DNA from: Caulobacter segnis ATCC 21756
Lineage (GTDB): Bacteria; Pseudomonadota; Alphaproteobacteria; Caulobacterales; Caulobacteraceae
NCBI RefSeq assembly: GCF_000092285.1
Contig: NC_014100.1
Location: 3,906,001-3,970,000 of the forward strand
DNA: 64,000 nucleotides
Reading direction: 5' to 3'
Positions within the stretch are counted from its first letter, which is position 1, and each line of letters opens with the position of its first letter. Below the pieces are notes generated by a model, which was not told the DNA's origin, made no database searches, and saw only the letters and a list, made by a program, of their open reading frames with translations. Below are positions 37,217-45,513 of this stretch, piece by piece. The translations under genes were made by a program, and so were the position numbers.

Positions 37217-37492
37217 ATGGGCCAGGATTCGGAGCCCCCCATGCCCAAGATCACCTTCGACAAGGACACCCGCGCCAAGCTGGTCGCCGGCCTCTCCCAC
37301 TATCTGAAGGACGAGCTGGATCTGGAGGTGAAGGGCTTCGACGCCGAGTTCCTGCTGGACTTCGTGACCGAGCGGCTGGGACCCTACTGGTACAACCAGG
37401 GCCTTCACGACGCCCAGGCCCTGTACCGCGAGAAGCTGGAGGCGATCAGCGAGGCGGTCTACGACATCGAGCAGCCGGTCAAACCCTTATGA
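37217..37492 (+). CDS. DUF2164 family protein
   Basis: A 91-residue cytoplasmic protein of the DUF2164 family, function unknown. The family core is recognisable: an N-terminal strand MPKITFDKDTRAKLV, the segment YLKDELDLEVKGFDAEFLLD and the near C-terminal LGPYWYNQGLHDAQAL. An alternative start at ATG 37241, following CGGAG, would give the more usual MPKITFD N-terminus with 83 residues. No neighbour suggests a role. Confidence 0.8.
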   Translation: MGQDSEPPMPKITFDKDTRAKLVAGLSHYLKDELDLEVKGFDAEFLLDFVTERLGPYWYNQGLHDAQALYREKLEAISEAVYDIEQPVKPL

Positions 37493-37505
37493 GACCTCTC
37501 TCAAT

Positions 37506-37615
37506 TCCGATTTCCCCGGCGAATGCCGGGGCCCAGATGAAGGCCTGAGCAGTGCTCCAGCTTGCGCCTTTCCAGCCTTATGATCTGGGTCCCGGCATTC
37601 GCCGGGAAAATCGGA
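37506..37615. repeat. MITE-like element with 33-bp terminal inverted repeats (family B)
   Basis: This 110-nt element has left end 37506-37538 and right end 37583-37615. The two are inverted repeats of 33 nt with two mismatches, starting TCCGATTT and ending GGGCCCAGAT or GGGACCCAGAT. The centre (44 nt) is not coding. It lies between the DUF2164 and TetR genes. No flanking target duplication was obvious. Confidence 0.8.
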
Positions 37616-37713
37616 TATGGGGAGCGGACTCGCGTAACCCTTGCATCCAACCCCGGACTAGGGCTGTCATCCTGACGGCGCGTCATGATCGCGCCATCTC
37701 CGAGTCGGGGCCC

Positions 37714-38349
37714 ATGTCGAACATCGCCTATTTCCCCAAGCCTCACATCGACCAGCGGCCGGGGAAGCGCGAGCGGACCAAGACCGCCAATCGCCAGGCC
37801 ATCCTGGACGCCGCCCGCGAGGTGTTCGGCGAGCTGGGCTACGACGCCGCCACGGTGCGCGACATCATCCGCCGCACGGGTTTGGCCTCGGGCACCTTCT
37901 ACAACTACTACAAGTCCAAGGAGGAGGTGTTCGACGCGCTGGCCGACGACGGCGCCCGCCGTTTCCGGCCGCTGCTGCGCGCCGAGTCCGAGAAGGCCGT
38001 CGACTTCCCATCGTTCCTGCGCGGCGCGATGCTGGCCTATTTCGACTTCCTGGCCAAGGAGCAGGAGAGCTGGCGCACGGACCGTTCCGTCGGCGAGCCG
38101 ATCCCGCACGCCCGATCGACGCCCGAGCTGGCCGCCGTCTTCGACGAGGTGCGCGAGGCCTTCGCCCGCGTGCTGGCGCACGACAACGCTCCGCCGGTCG
38201 ACCTCGACTACCTGACCTCGGCCTGCATCGCGATCGCCCGCGAGCTGGGCGACAAGATGCTGGAGCGGCGGCCGGTCGACACGGCGGCGGCCGCGGACTT
38301 CGCCGTCAAGCTGATCCTGGGCGGCGTACCCGCCCTCCCAAAACTGTAA
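37714..38349 (+). CDS. TetR-family regulator
   Basis: A 211-residue TetR-family repressor. The N-terminal HTH (about residues 24-68) is ILDAAREVFGELGYDAATVR with DIIRRTGLASGTFYNYYKSK; the C-terminal helical ligand domain has no distinctive motif. Start 37714 (MSNIAYFPKPHIDQRPGKRE) gives a short basic arm before the HTH, as in many family members. It sits 38 nt upstream of the alpha/beta hydrolase gene in the same direction and probably controls it and itself. The ligand is unknown. Confidence 0.85.
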   Translation: MSNIAYFPKPHIDQRPGKRERTKTANRQAILDAAREVFGELGYDAATVRDIIRRTGLASGTFYNYYKSKEEVFDALADDGARRFRPLLRAESEKAVDFPSFLRGAMLAYFDFLAKEQESWRTDRSVGEPIPHARSTPELAAVFDEVREAFARVLAHDNAPPVDLDYLTSACIAIARELGDKMLERRPVDTAAAADFAVKLILGGVPALPKL

Positions 38350-38387
38350 AAAACGGCGAAACTACAAAAACAACAGGAGGGGGAAAC

Positions 38388-39431
38388 ATGGCCTCGGACG
38401 CCACGCAGAAAGCCATACTGAAGCTGATCCTTTCGCTGCCCAGCCCGATCCTGCGGGCCATGTCGGGCGGGGGCGTCGTCTACAAGGGCGGCCGGACCCT
38501 GGACCCGCGCTTCCAGTTCTTCGCCCACGCCGCCAAGAAGCTGCCGCCGATGTCCAGCCTGTCGCCCGCCGAGGCCGTGGCCGGCAGCGCCCGAGGCCTG
38601 GCCGCCGTGCAAGGACCGCTGGAGCCCGGCGTGCGCACCGAGAGCCTGTCGGTGGAAGGCCCGAACGGCCCGATCCCCTGCCGCGCCTATCGCCCCGAGG
38701 TCCAGGACGTCCACGCCCCGCTGATCGTCTACGCCCACATGGGCGGCGGTGTGATCGGGGACCTCGAGACCTGTCACGCCTTCTGCTCGATCCTGGCCAG
38801 GATCGTCCGCACGGCGGTGATCTCGGTCGACTATCGCCTGGCGCCCGACCACAAGTTCCCGGCGGGCCTGGAGGACGTGCTGGCGGCCTATCGCTGGGCG
38901 CGCGACAACACCGCCCGCTTCGGCGCCGCGCCGACCCCGCCGGCCATCGGCGGCGACAGCATGGGCGGCAACTTCTCGGCTATCGTCGCCCAGGAGATGA
39001 AGCGCACGGGCGAACCGCAGCCGGCCGCCCAGATCCTGATCTATCCGGCCGTGGACGTGGCCAGCGAGACGCCGTCCATGACCACCTTCGGCGACGCCTA
39101 TCCGCTGACCCGCGAGACCATGGACTGGTTCATGGGCCACTACATGGGCGCCGACGCCGACCCGGCCGATCCGCGCCTGTCGCCCGACCGGACCGAGGAC
39201 CTGTCAGGCCTGGCCCCCGCCGTGATCGCGACCGCCGGCTTCGATCCCCTGACCGATCAGGGCGAGGCCTACGCCAAGCGTCTGCAGGCGGCCGGCGTAC
39301 GGGTGCGCTACCGCCGCTACGACAGCCTGGCCCACGCCTTCACAGCCTTCACGGGCGCCATCCCCGCGGCGGACGCGGCCTGCCGCGAGATCGCGGGCCT
39401 GGTGCGCGAGACGTTCGAAGCGGGGGCGTAA
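38388..39431 (+). CDS. Alpha/beta hydrolase, hormone-sensitive-lipase-like
   Basis: A 347-residue esterase/lipase of the HSL family (bacterial family IV). The oxyanion motif is YAHMGGGVIGD (HGG-like), the nucleophile elbow GGDSMGGNFSA and the remaining triad Asp/His in GFDPLTDQGEAY and SLAHAFTAFTG. No signal peptide is present, so it is cytoplasmic. It starts after AGGAGGGGGAAAC, a very strong ribosome-binding site, 38 nt after the TetR gene. Likely substrates are short-chain acyl esters. Confidence 0.85.
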   Translation: MASDATQKAILKLILSLPSPILRAMSGGGVVYKGGRTLDPRFQFFAHAAKKLPPMSSLSPAEAVAGSARGLAAVQGPLEPGVRTESLSVEGPNGPIPCRAYRPEVQDVHAPLIVYAHMGGGVIGDLETCHAFCSILARIVRTAVISVDYRLAPDHKFPAGLEDVLAAYRWARDNTARFGAAPTPPAIGGDSMGGNFSAIVAQEMKRTGEPQPAAQILIYPAVDVASETPSMTTFGDAYPLTRETMDWFMGHYMGADADPADPRLSPDRTEDLSGLAPAVIATAGFDPLTDQGEAYAKRLQAAGVRVRYRRYDSLAHAFTAFTGAIPAADAACREIAGLVRETFEAGA

Positions 39432-39451
39432 GGCGTGCGCGCCAACCTTCT

Positions 39452-39580
39452 CCCTTCCCCCTTTGATGGGGGAAGGGCGGGGATGGGGGTGACCCCGCCG
39501 GACGGTCCTGCGCGGCCGAGCTACCTACTGAAACGCTGTCACCCCCATCCCCAACCCTTCCCCCATCAAAGGGGGAAGGG
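39452..39580. repeat. MITE-like element with about 42-bp terminal inverted repeats
   Basis: A 129-nt palindromic element. Its left end 39452-39493 and right end 39538-39580 are inverted copies that differ by one substitution and one indel, and both begin CCCTTCCCCCTTTGATGGGG. Its right end supplies GGGGGAAGGGGGC, directly before the quinone oxidoreductase start codon. Confidence 0.8.
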
Positions 39581-39583
39581 GGC

Positions 39584-40582
39584 ATGACGGTAGCTCCGGA
39601 AAAGATGCGCGCCCTCGTCGTAGAGGGCCTGGCGCCCGACTTCGGCGGTTGCGCGGTTCGCGAGGTTCCGACGCCCGAGCCAGGTCCCGGCGAGGCGCTG
39701 GTGCGGGTCCGCGCGGCCAGCGTGAACTTCCCCGACCTGCTGACGACGCGGGGCGAGTACCAGTTCAAGCCGCCCCTCCCCTTCACGCCCGGCCTGGACC
39801 TGGCCGGTGAGGTCGCGGCGCTGGGCGAGGGCGTCACGTCCCTGGCCGTCGGCGACGCCGTGGTCGGCGGGGCGCGGCTGGGCGGCTTCGCGGAGTACGC
39901 GGTGCTGCCCGCCGAGGCCCTGAAGCCCAAGCCCGCGCGGCTGTCCTTCGCCGAGGGCGCGGCCTATGGCGCGGCCTATCTCACCGCCTATGTCGCCCTG
40001 GTTCGCCGCGCACGGCTGGAGCCTGGCGAATGGGTGCTGATCCACGGCGCGGCCGGCGGGGTGGGTCTGGCGGCCGTCGACATGGCCAAGGCCCTGGGCG
40101 CGCGGGTGATCGCCACCTCCGCCTCGGACGACAAGCTGGCCCGGGTCCAGGCCCTCTACGCGCCCGACGCCGTGGTCAACGTGACCGGCGGCTTCCGCGA
40201 CCGGGTTAAAGAGATCACCGGCGGCCACGGAGCCGACGTGATCTACGATCCCGTCGGCGGCGACGTCTTCGACGAGAGCGTCCGCTGCGTCGCGTTCGAC
40301 GGTCGTCTGCTGGTGATCGGCTTCACCTCCGGGCGGATCCCGACGATCTCGGCCAACATGCCGCTGATTAAGGGCTTCTCGGTCGTGGGCGTGCGGGCCG
40401 GCGAGTACGGGCGGCAGTTTCCCGACAAGGGCCGCGAGAACAGCGAGGCGGTCTGGCGGATGGCGGACGAGGGCCTGATCCGGCCGCACGTGCACGCCGA
40501 GGTCCCGCTGGACCGCTGGCGCGAGGCCTTCGACCTGCTGGCCGAGCGCAAGGTGGTGGGCAAGGCGGTGATTGTTCCATGA
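39584..40582 (+). CDS. NADPH:quinone oxidoreductase (zinc-less MDR family)
   Basis: A 332-residue medium-chain dehydrogenase/reductase of the QOR branch. N-terminal GroES-like fold: VRAASVNFPDLLTTRGEY and PFTPGLDLAGEVAALGEGV. The Rossmann domain starts at LIHGAAGGVGLAAVDMAKALGA and continues with GADVIYDPVGG. No Zn-ligand Cys cluster is present. It reduces quinones or alpha,beta-unsaturated carbonyls with NADPH. The ATG at 39584 is preceded by the end of a palindromic element that provides the Shine-Dalgarno sequence. It follows the lipase-like gene after a 152-nt gap. Confidence 0.88.
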   Translation: MTVAPEKMRALVVEGLAPDFGGCAVREVPTPEPGPGEALVRVRAASVNFPDLLTTRGEYQFKPPLPFTPGLDLAGEVAALGEGVTSLAVGDAVVGGARLGGFAEYAVLPAEALKPKPARLSFAEGAAYGAAYLTAYVALVRRARLEPGEWVLIHGAAGGVGLAAVDMAKALGARVIATSASDDKLARVQALYAPDAVVNVTGGFRDRVKEITGGHGADVIYDPVGGDVFDESVRCVAFDGRLLVIGFTSGRIPTISANMPLIKGFSVVGVRAGEYGRQFPDKGRENSEAVWRMADEGLIRPHVHAEVPLDRWREAFDLLAERKVVGKAVIVP

Positions 40583-40607
40583 TCCACCCGTCGTATCGTT
40601 ATCTTCC

Positions 40608-40710
40608 ATCGTCATCCCGGGCGGCGTAGCCGACCCGGGACCCAGGGGAGCCTCACTGCCGCTTGCCCCTGGGTCCCGGCTCTCCGCTGCGCTACGGCCG
40701 GGATGACGAT
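40608..40710. repeat. Palindromic repeat family A, copy 2
   Basis: A 103-nt element bounded by ATCGTCATCCCGG and CCGGGATGACGAT, with internal CGGGACCCAGGGG and CCCCTGGGTCCCGG. It lies between the quinone oxidoreductase and the rpmH promoter. Confidence 0.8.
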
Positions 40711-40757
40711 AAAGGGATACGAGGAATTAGACGCGGGCGCTTCGCGGTCGACTCAGG

Positions 40758-40786
40758 TTGACATCCCGCGTCCGTTCTTTTATCCA
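40758..40786 (+). promoter_or_regulatory. rpmH promoter, TTGACA-N17-TATCCA
   Basis: TTGACA (40758-40763) and TATCCA (40781-40786) are 17 nt apart, an exact -35 box and optimal spacing for the housekeeping sigma factor. They lie 63 nt before the rpmH start codon. This fits a strong ribosomal-protein promoter. Confidence 0.7.
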
Positions 40787-40848
40787 CCGCCCCTCACTCG
40801 CGGGGCCCCAGGCTTCGCGTCCAACGTTTTGCATTTCGGAGCCACGTC

Positions 40849-40983
40849 GTGAAGCGCACCTTCCAGCCGTCGAAGCTCGTGCGTGCCCGCCGTCACGGCT
40901 ACCGCGCGCGTATGGCCACCAAGAATGGCCAAAAGGTCGTCGCGCGTCGCCGCGCCAAGGGCCGCAAGCGCCTGACCGCCTAA
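40849..40983 (+). CDS. rpmH: 50S ribosomal protein L34
   Basis: Ribosomal protein bL34, 44 residues. The sequence [20 protein letters not shown] through [20 protein letters not shown] is the near-universal L34 sequence, ending in RLTA. It starts at GTG 40849, preceded by GGAG. It is followed by rnpA, yidC and engB, the common order. It is too short for many gene finders. The 93-nt gap to rnpA contains a leader frame and terminator. Confidence 0.97.
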
Positions 40984-40991
40984 TTGCTCTT

Positions 40992-41005
40992 CCTCCTTCG
41001 GGAGG
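40992..41005 (+). other. UUCG-capped hairpin holding a GGAGG ribosome-binding site
   Basis: CCTCC-TTCG-GGAGG, 9 nt after the rpmH stop, forms a 5-bp stem with the very stable UUCG tetraloop. Its 3' arm GGAGG is the apparent ribosome-binding site for the leader frame at 41013, with 7-nt spacing. Confidence 0.6.
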
Positions 41006-41012
41006 CGAGATC

Positions 41013-41084
41013 ATGATCAAAGCCGCCTTTTCCACAGACCTGATTTCAGGTTCTCGCCGGAAAGGCGGCTTTTTTCATGCCTGA
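41013..41084 (+). CDS. Possible 23-aa leader peptide between rpmH and rnpA
   Basis: ATG 41013 follows GGAGG with 7-nt spacing and opens a 23-residue frame, MIKAAFSTDLISGSRRKGGF then FHA. The frame crosses the whole terminator hairpin and stops 5 nt inside rnpA (TGA 41082-41084, rnpA ATG 41077). Translation of this frame would disrupt the hairpin and expose the rnpA ribosome-binding site. The peptide is inferred from position and ribosome-binding site only. Confidence 0.45.
   Translation: MIKAAFSTDLISGSRRKGGFFHA
41019..41075 (+). terminator. Intrinsic terminator/attenuator upstream of rnpA
   Basis: AAAGCCGCCTTT (41019-41030) pairs perfectly with AAAGGCGGCTTT (41061-41072), with a 30-nt loop, and is followed by a T-run to 41075. 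It ends 2 nt before the rnpA ATG. The right arm also contains GGAAAGG, the only plausible rnpA ribosome-binding site. Confidence 0.8.
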
Positions 41085-41526
41085 GGCCGTGTCCGAGGCC
41101 CCGCTCCGCTTCGAGCGACTGCGCAAGCGCGCCGACTTCCTGCTGGCGGCCAAGGCTCCGGCCCTGTCGCGCGGCGCGGTGTTCATCCAGATGCGCAAGC
41201 GTTCCGACGAGGATCCGGTGGTCCGCGTCGGCTTCACCGCCACCAAGAAGATCGGCGGCGCCGTCGAGCGCAACCGCGCCAAGCGCCGCCTGCGCGAGGC
41301 CGCCAGGCTGGTCCTGCCCCTTCATGCGCGCCCTTCGCACGACTATGTATTCATCGCGCGCGGCGGTACGGGCTCGCGCGAATGGGGACGTTTGCTTGAC
41401 GATGTCAAAAGCGCGCTGATAAGCCTCGCCGCCGAGCACGATGGGGCGAAGGTCTCGCGGTCATCGTTCGGCGCATCCTCGAAAGCCGTCTCTTCCCAAC
41501 AACCCGATCCCACAGTTTCCGGTTAA
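41077..41526 (+). CDS. rnpA: Ribonuclease P protein component
   Basis: Protein subunit of RNase P, which assists the RNA subunit in removing 5' leaders from pre-tRNAs. The 149-residue protein has [17 protein letters not shown] at the N-terminus and the RNR motif region [20 protein letters not shown] that binds RNA; the C-terminal 30 residues are a non-conserved Ser-rich tail. The start at 41077 lies directly after the terminator T-run. An in-frame GTG at 41089 is an alternative. yidC follows after 7 nt; I see no yidD between them. Confidence 0.93.
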   Translation: MPEAVSEAPLRFERLRKRADFLLAAKAPALSRGAVFIQMRKRSDEDPVVRVGFTATKKIGGAVERNRAKRRLREAARLVLPLHARPSHDYVFIARGGTGSREWGRLLDDVKSALISLAAEHDGAKVSRSSFGASSKAVSSQQPDPTVSG

Positions 41527-41533
41527 GCGCTCC

Positions 41534-43390
41534 ATGCAGAACGACAACAAAAACACGCTGATGTTCATCGTCAGCGCGTTCGCGATCCTGATCGGGTACC
41601 AGTTCTTCATCCTGGGTCCGCAGCAGAAGAAGGCCGAGGCCGAGATGCGCGCCAAGAAGGCCGCGCAACAGCAGACGGCCGCCCAGGCCGGCGTGCCGCT
41701 GGACGCCAACGGCAATCCCGCCCCGCTGCGCCTGTCGCGCGATCAAGCCAAGGCTCAGAGCCCGCGCATCGTGGTCGACACCCCGGCCCTGTCGGGCTCG
41801 ATCGCGCTAAAGGGCGGCCGCATCGACGACCTCTTCCTGCGCAAGTACGCCGAGACGACCGCCAAGAACTCGCCGCCGGTCGAGCTGTTCCGCCCCGAGG
41901 GCGCCGAACACGCCTGGTTCGCCGATTTCGGCTGGGCCGGCGCCAACCTGCCGGGCCTGCCCGACAGCCGCACCGTCTGGACCGCCGCGCCGGGCCAGGT
42001 GCTGCGTCCCAATTCGCCGGTGACGCTGACCTATGACAACGGCATGGGCCTGACCTTCACCCGCGTGATCGCCGTCGACGACCAGGCGATGTTCTCGGTC
42101 ACCGACAGCGTCAAGAACAACGGGACGGCCGCCTTCCAGCTGGCCCCCTACGCCACCGTCCAGCGCCAGGGCATCACCGACCACCTGGGCAAGACCCAGA
42201 TCGTCCACGAAGGCGCCATCGGCGTCCTGGGCTCGGGCAAGGACCAGAAGCTGGAACTGGCCAAGTACCAGAAGTGGAAGAAGGACAAGCCGCTCACGAC
42301 CTTCGACTCGGTCGGCGGCTGGGCCGGCATCACCGACAAGTACTGGCTGGCGGCCCTGATCCCCGGCCAGACCGAGGCCATCAAGGCTCAGTACCGCGTG
42401 ACCAATGTGGCCGGCGTCGACGTCTACGACGTCAACTTCGTCGGCCCGACCCAGGCCCTGAACCCGGGCGCCACCCTGACCCAGACCACCCGCCTGTTCG
42501 CCGGCGCCAAGACCGTGCCGCTGCTGCGCAAGTATCAGTACGGCGGCGCCAAGCCGCCGGCGTGGTGGGAGTTCTGGAGCAACGCCAAGGCCGAGATCCC
42601 GCGCTTCGACTGGGCCGTGGACTGGGGCATGTTCTCCATGTTCACCCGCCCGATCTTCAACGTGCTGGAGATCTTCTACAAAATGGTCGGCAACTTCGGC
42701 CTGGCCATCCTGGCGCTGACCGTCCTGCTCAAGCTCATCCTCTATCCGATGGCGGACAAGAGCTATGAGTCCATGGCCAAGATGAAGAAGATCGCCCCCG
42801 AGGTCGAAAAGCTGAAGGCCAAGCACAAGGACGATCCGGCCAAGCAGCAGCAGGAGATGATGGCGCTGTATCAGAAGGAGAAGATCAACCCGATGATGGG
42901 CTGCCTTCCGATGCTGATCCAGATCCCGGTCTTCTACGCCCTGTACAAGGTGCTGACCGTCACCATCGAAATGCGCCACGCGCCGTTCTTCGGCTGGATC
43001 CAGGACCTGTCGGCCCGCGACCCGTCGACGATCTTCAACCTGTTCGGCGCGATCCCGTGGGATCCGGCCACGGCCCCGCTGATCGGCGGCTTCCTGGGCG
43101 GTCCGCTGCACATCGGCGTCTGGCCGCTGCTGTACGGCTTCACCATGTGGCTGACGACGGCGATGAACCCGCCGGCCGGCGACCCCATCCAGCAGAAGAT
43201 CTTCCAGCTGTTCCCGATCATCTTCACCTTCACCCTGTCGCAGTTCGCGGTGGGCCTGGTGATCTACTGGTGCTGGAGCAACGTGCTCACCATCGTCCAG
43301 CAGTACGTGATGATGCGCCGCTACAAGGTCGAAAACCCGATCGACCGCATCATCGCGCGCCTGCAGGGCAAAGCCGTAAGCACGACCTGA
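41534..43390 (+). CDS. yidC: Membrane protein insertase YidC
   Basis: Inner-membrane insertase that inserts and folds membrane proteins with or without SecYEG. The 618-residue protein has the Gram-negative layout: first membrane helix ([19 protein letters not shown]), a large periplasmic beta-sandwich P1 domain (about 60-350) and five C-terminal helices with [20 protein letters not shown]. The cytoplasmic loop between helices is Lys-rich ([19 protein letters not shown]). The start follows GGTTAAGCGCTCC. Its stop overlaps the engB start (TGATG), and it lies after rnpA as in most bacteria. Confidence 0.95.
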   Translation: MQNDNKNTLMFIVSAFAILIGYQFFILGPQQKKAEAEMRAKKAAQQQTAAQAGVPLDANGNPAPLRLSRDQAKAQSPRIVVDTPALSGSIALKGGRIDDLFLRKYAETTAKNSPPVELFRPEGAEHAWFADFGWAGANLPGLPDSRTVWTAAPGQVLRPNSPVTLTYDNGMGLTFTRVIAVDDQAMFSVTDSVKNNGTAAFQLAPYATVQRQGITDHLGKTQIVHEGAIGVLGSGKDQKLELAKYQKWKKDKPLTTFDSVGGWAGITDKYWLAALIPGQTEAIKAQYRVTNVAGVDVYDVNFVGPTQALNPGATLTQTTRLFAGAKTVPLLRKYQYGGAKPPAWWEFWSNAKAEIPRFDWAVDWGMFSMFTRPIFNVLEIFYKMVGNFGLAILALTVLLKLILYPMADKSYESMAKMKKIAPEVEKLKAKHKDDPAKQQQEMMALYQKEKINPMMGCLPMLIQIPVFYALYKVLTVTIEMRHAPFFGWIQDLSARDPSTIFNLFGAIPWDPATAPLIGGFLGGPLHIGVWPLLYGFTMWLTTAMNPPAGDPIQQKIFQLFPIIFTFTLSQFAVGLVIYWCWSNVLTIVQQYVMMRRYKVENPIDRIIARLQGKAVSTT

Positions 43391-44052
43391 TGAGCGAGGA
43401 CCCGATCTTCACCCCGCCGCTTTTCAGCGACGAAGAGATCGAGACGGCGCGGGTGTTCTTCGCCCAGCCGGTCTCGTTCATCATGGGCGCGGTGCGCATG
43501 GACGCCATGCCCGCGCCGGACCTGCCGGAAGTGGCCTTCGCCGGCCGCTCCAACGTCGGCAAGTCCAGCCTGATCAACGGCCTGGTGAACCAGAAGTACC
43601 TAGCCCGGGCCTCGAACGAGCCGGGCCGCACGCGGGAGATCAACTTCTTCCTGCTGGCCGAGCAGGTGCGCCTGGTCGACTTGCCGGGCTACGGCTTCGC
43701 GCGCGTCTCGCGCTCGATCGCCGACAAGTTCCAGGACCTGGGCCGCGCCTACCTGCGCGGCCGCGCCAACCTCAAGCGCGTCTATGTGCTGATCGACGCC
43801 CGCCATGGCCTCAAGAAGGTCGATCTCGAGGCGCTGGACGCCCTGGACGTGGCGGCGGTCTCCTACCAGATCGTCCTGACCAAGTCCGACAAGATCAAGC
43901 CGGCCGAGGTCGACAAGGTCGTCGCCGACACGCTGAAGGCCATCGCCAAGCGCCCGGCCGCCTTCCCGCGCGTCCTGGCCACCTCGTCCGAAAAGGGCCT
44001 GGGCCTGCCGGAGCTGCGCGCCGAGATCGTTCGGGTCTGCATCGACGAGTGA
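43390..44052 (+). CDS. engB: GTP-binding protein EngB/YihA (ribosome biogenesis)
   Basis: TRAFAC GTPase, 220 residues, needed for 50S subunit assembly and cell division. G1 [16 protein letters not shown]2 region [12 protein letters not shown]3 [13 protein letters not shown]4 LTKSDKIK and G5 TSSEKGLG are present in order. It overlaps the yidC stop by one base, so translation is probably coupled. The N-terminal extension ([21 protein letters not shown]) is longer than in E. coli but usual for alphaproteobacteria. Confidence 0.95.
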   Translation: MSEDPIFTPPLFSDEEIETARVFFAQPVSFIMGAVRMDAMPAPDLPEVAFAGRSNVGKSSLINGLVNQKYLARASNEPGRTREINFFLLAEQVRLVDLPGYGFARVSRSIADKFQDLGRAYLRGRANLKRVYVLIDARHGLKKVDLEALDALDVAAVSYQIVLTKSDKIKPAEVDKVVADTLKAIAKRPAAFPRVLATSSEKGLGLPELRAEIVRVCIDE

Positions 44053-44076
44053 GCTAAGCTTACAAGGCTCAAACCC

Positions 44077-44181
44077 GTGTCATCCCGGAAGCCTCGCAGA
44101 GGCTATCCGGGACCCAGGGGCCGGCGCATTGCGGTCGCCCCTGGGTCCCGGCTCTCCGCTACGCTATGGCCGGGATGACAC
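44077..44181. repeat. Palindromic repeat family A, copy 3
   Basis: A 105-nt element bounded by GTGTCATCCCGG and CCGGGATGACAC. Internal ACCCAGGGG and CCCCTGGGT blocks pair with each other, and GAAGCCTCGCAGAGGC forms a small inner hairpin. It follows engB. Confidence 0.8.
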
Positions 44182-44285
44182 TATATTGATGGCCTTCCAC
44201 AGCCCTATCGCCACGCGTTAACCCTGCGCTAGGCTTCGCCCGCCAGAACCCCCGCCTCCCCGTTTTCCAGAAAAGTCTCCCGACC

Positions 44286-44765
44286 ATGCATCGCCACGAA
44301 CTGAAGACCTGGCCCAAGTACTTCGCCGCCGTCCGCTCGGGCCAGAAGCGCTTCGAGATCCGCCGCAACGACCGCGAGTTCAAGGTCGGCGACATCCTGG
44401 TGCTGCGCGAGTTCGACCCGTCCACCGACACCTACACCGGCCAGTCGGAAGAGCGGCAGATCACCTTCCTGCTGTCGGAAGAAGACTACGGCGGGGTGAT
44501 CCACGGCTTCGTGGCCATCGGCTTCGGCGACGTCGCGCCGCATCCGGACGCGGCCGACGACCTGACGCCCGAAGCCCTGGCCGACTGGCACGAGGCGGCC
44601 GCCTCGCAAGCCGCCCTGCGCGCCCAGGAGGCCCGCAAGGTCTCGGAGAGCTACGCCGAAAGCAACATGGGCGTGGCCCGCGACCGCCACGCGGCCGTCG
44701 CCGACGCCGCCGAGGCCGAAGCCGGCTTCCACGCGGCCGCCGCGCGGATCGTGCGCAAGGGGTAG
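44286..44765 (+). CDS. DUF3850 (ASCH-like fold) protein
   Basis: A 159-residue cytoplasmic protein. The N-terminal 85 residues match the DUF3850 pattern, a PUA/ASCH-like beta-barrel proposed to bind RNA: MHRHELKTWPKYFAAVRSGQ, KRFEIRRNDREFKVGDILVL and the acidic loop FDPSTDTYTGQSEERQITFLL. The C-terminal 60 residues are Ala/Glu-rich and helical, probably coiled. No neighbour points to a role, and the family function is unproven. The next element downstream is a palindromic repeat. Confidence 0.75.
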   Translation: MHRHELKTWPKYFAAVRSGQKRFEIRRNDREFKVGDILVLREFDPSTDTYTGQSEERQITFLLSEEDYGGVIHGFVAIGFGDVAPHPDAADDLTPEALADWHEAAASQAALRAQEARKVSESYAESNMGVARDRHAAVADAAEAEAGFHAAAARIVRKG

Positions 44766-44775
44766 TTTGGTAAGT

Positions 44776-44897
44776 TCCTCCCCCGCGTGCGGGGGAGGTG
44801 GCCCAGAGGGCCGGAGGGGGCCAATGCGGCTTAGACCCAGCTCGCCCCCTCAGTCGCTACCGCGACAGCTCCCCCGCTCGCGGGGGAGCATCTCAGG
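44776..44897. repeat. G/C-tract palindromic repeat (family C, copy 3)
   Basis: CCTCCCCCGCGTGCGGGGGAGG on the left and GCTCCCCCGCTCGCGGGGGAGC on the right are each palindromes, with GGCCCAGAGGGCC between. The gap between the DUF3850 gene and the convergent cheW is almost wholly this element. Confidence 0.65.
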
Positions 44898-44898
44898 A

Positions 44899-45351
44899 TC
44901 AAGCCGCTTCGTGCACCACCGCGGGGAACACGTCGTCCATGCGCAGGTAGGTGATCAGGCGGTTTTCCATCGAGATGATGGCCTGGATGTAGCGCAGCTC
45001 GTCGACGCCGACGTCCGGGGCCGGCTGCAGGCTGTCGCGCGGCACCGTGAAGGTCTCCGACACGGCGTCCACCAGGATGCCGGCCAAGCGGTCCTGGCAC
45101 TCGACCACGACGATGACGTGGCGGGTCTCGGGGATGGTGACGCCCAGGCCCAGGCGGTTGCGCAGGTCGATGACCGGCATGATCGCGCCGCGCAGGTTGA
45201 TGACGCCGCGCAGGTAGGCCGGAGCATGGGGGATCGGGGTGGCCGGGGTCCAGCCGCGGATCTCGCGGACGGTCTTCACATCGATGCAGAATTCCTGCTC
45301 GCCGATGCAGAACGAGATCAGCTCCAGAGCAGGCGCGGTGGTGTCGGTCAT
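44899..45351 (-). CDS. Chemotaxis coupling protein CheW
   Basis: A 150-residue CheW-family scaffold that couples chemoreceptors to CheA histidine kinase. The domain fills the protein: LELISFCIGEQEFCIDVKTV, the conserved IPHAPAYLRGVINLRG, MPVIDLRNRLGL, and the C-terminal segments ILVDAVSETFTV and MENRLITYLRM. It is an isolated cheW, not next to cheA or receptor genes, so it likely serves a secondary cluster. The ATG at 45351 lies after a run of purines upstream (GGGGACC). Tightly spaced with a repeat at its 3' end. Confidence 0.9.
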   Translation of the reverse strand: MTDTTAPALELISFCIGEQEFCIDVKTVREIRGWTPATPIPHAPAYLRGVINLRGAIMPVIDLRNRLGLGVTIPETRHVIVVVECQDRLAGILVDAVSETFTVPRDSLQPAPDVGVDELRYIQAIISMENRLITYLRMDDVFPAVVHEAA

Positions 45352-45513
45352 AAGCGGTCCCCGGGAACAAAGAGCTCAGCCCGAAGCTGCGTTTCGACGC
45401 GCTCCGGGACACCTTGCCAGATAAGCGCGCGCCGCCTTTAGCAAGCGTTAAGCCAAACCCATCCCGGGCGCGCCTAAATGTCGCGGCGCCCCGAAAAGAG
45501 TCCTGTTGCTCGC

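Noticed and set aside
26324..44897. CRISPR array
   Set aside because: The repeats here are palindromic, scattered singly between genes and of several families, with no regular spacers and no cas genes.
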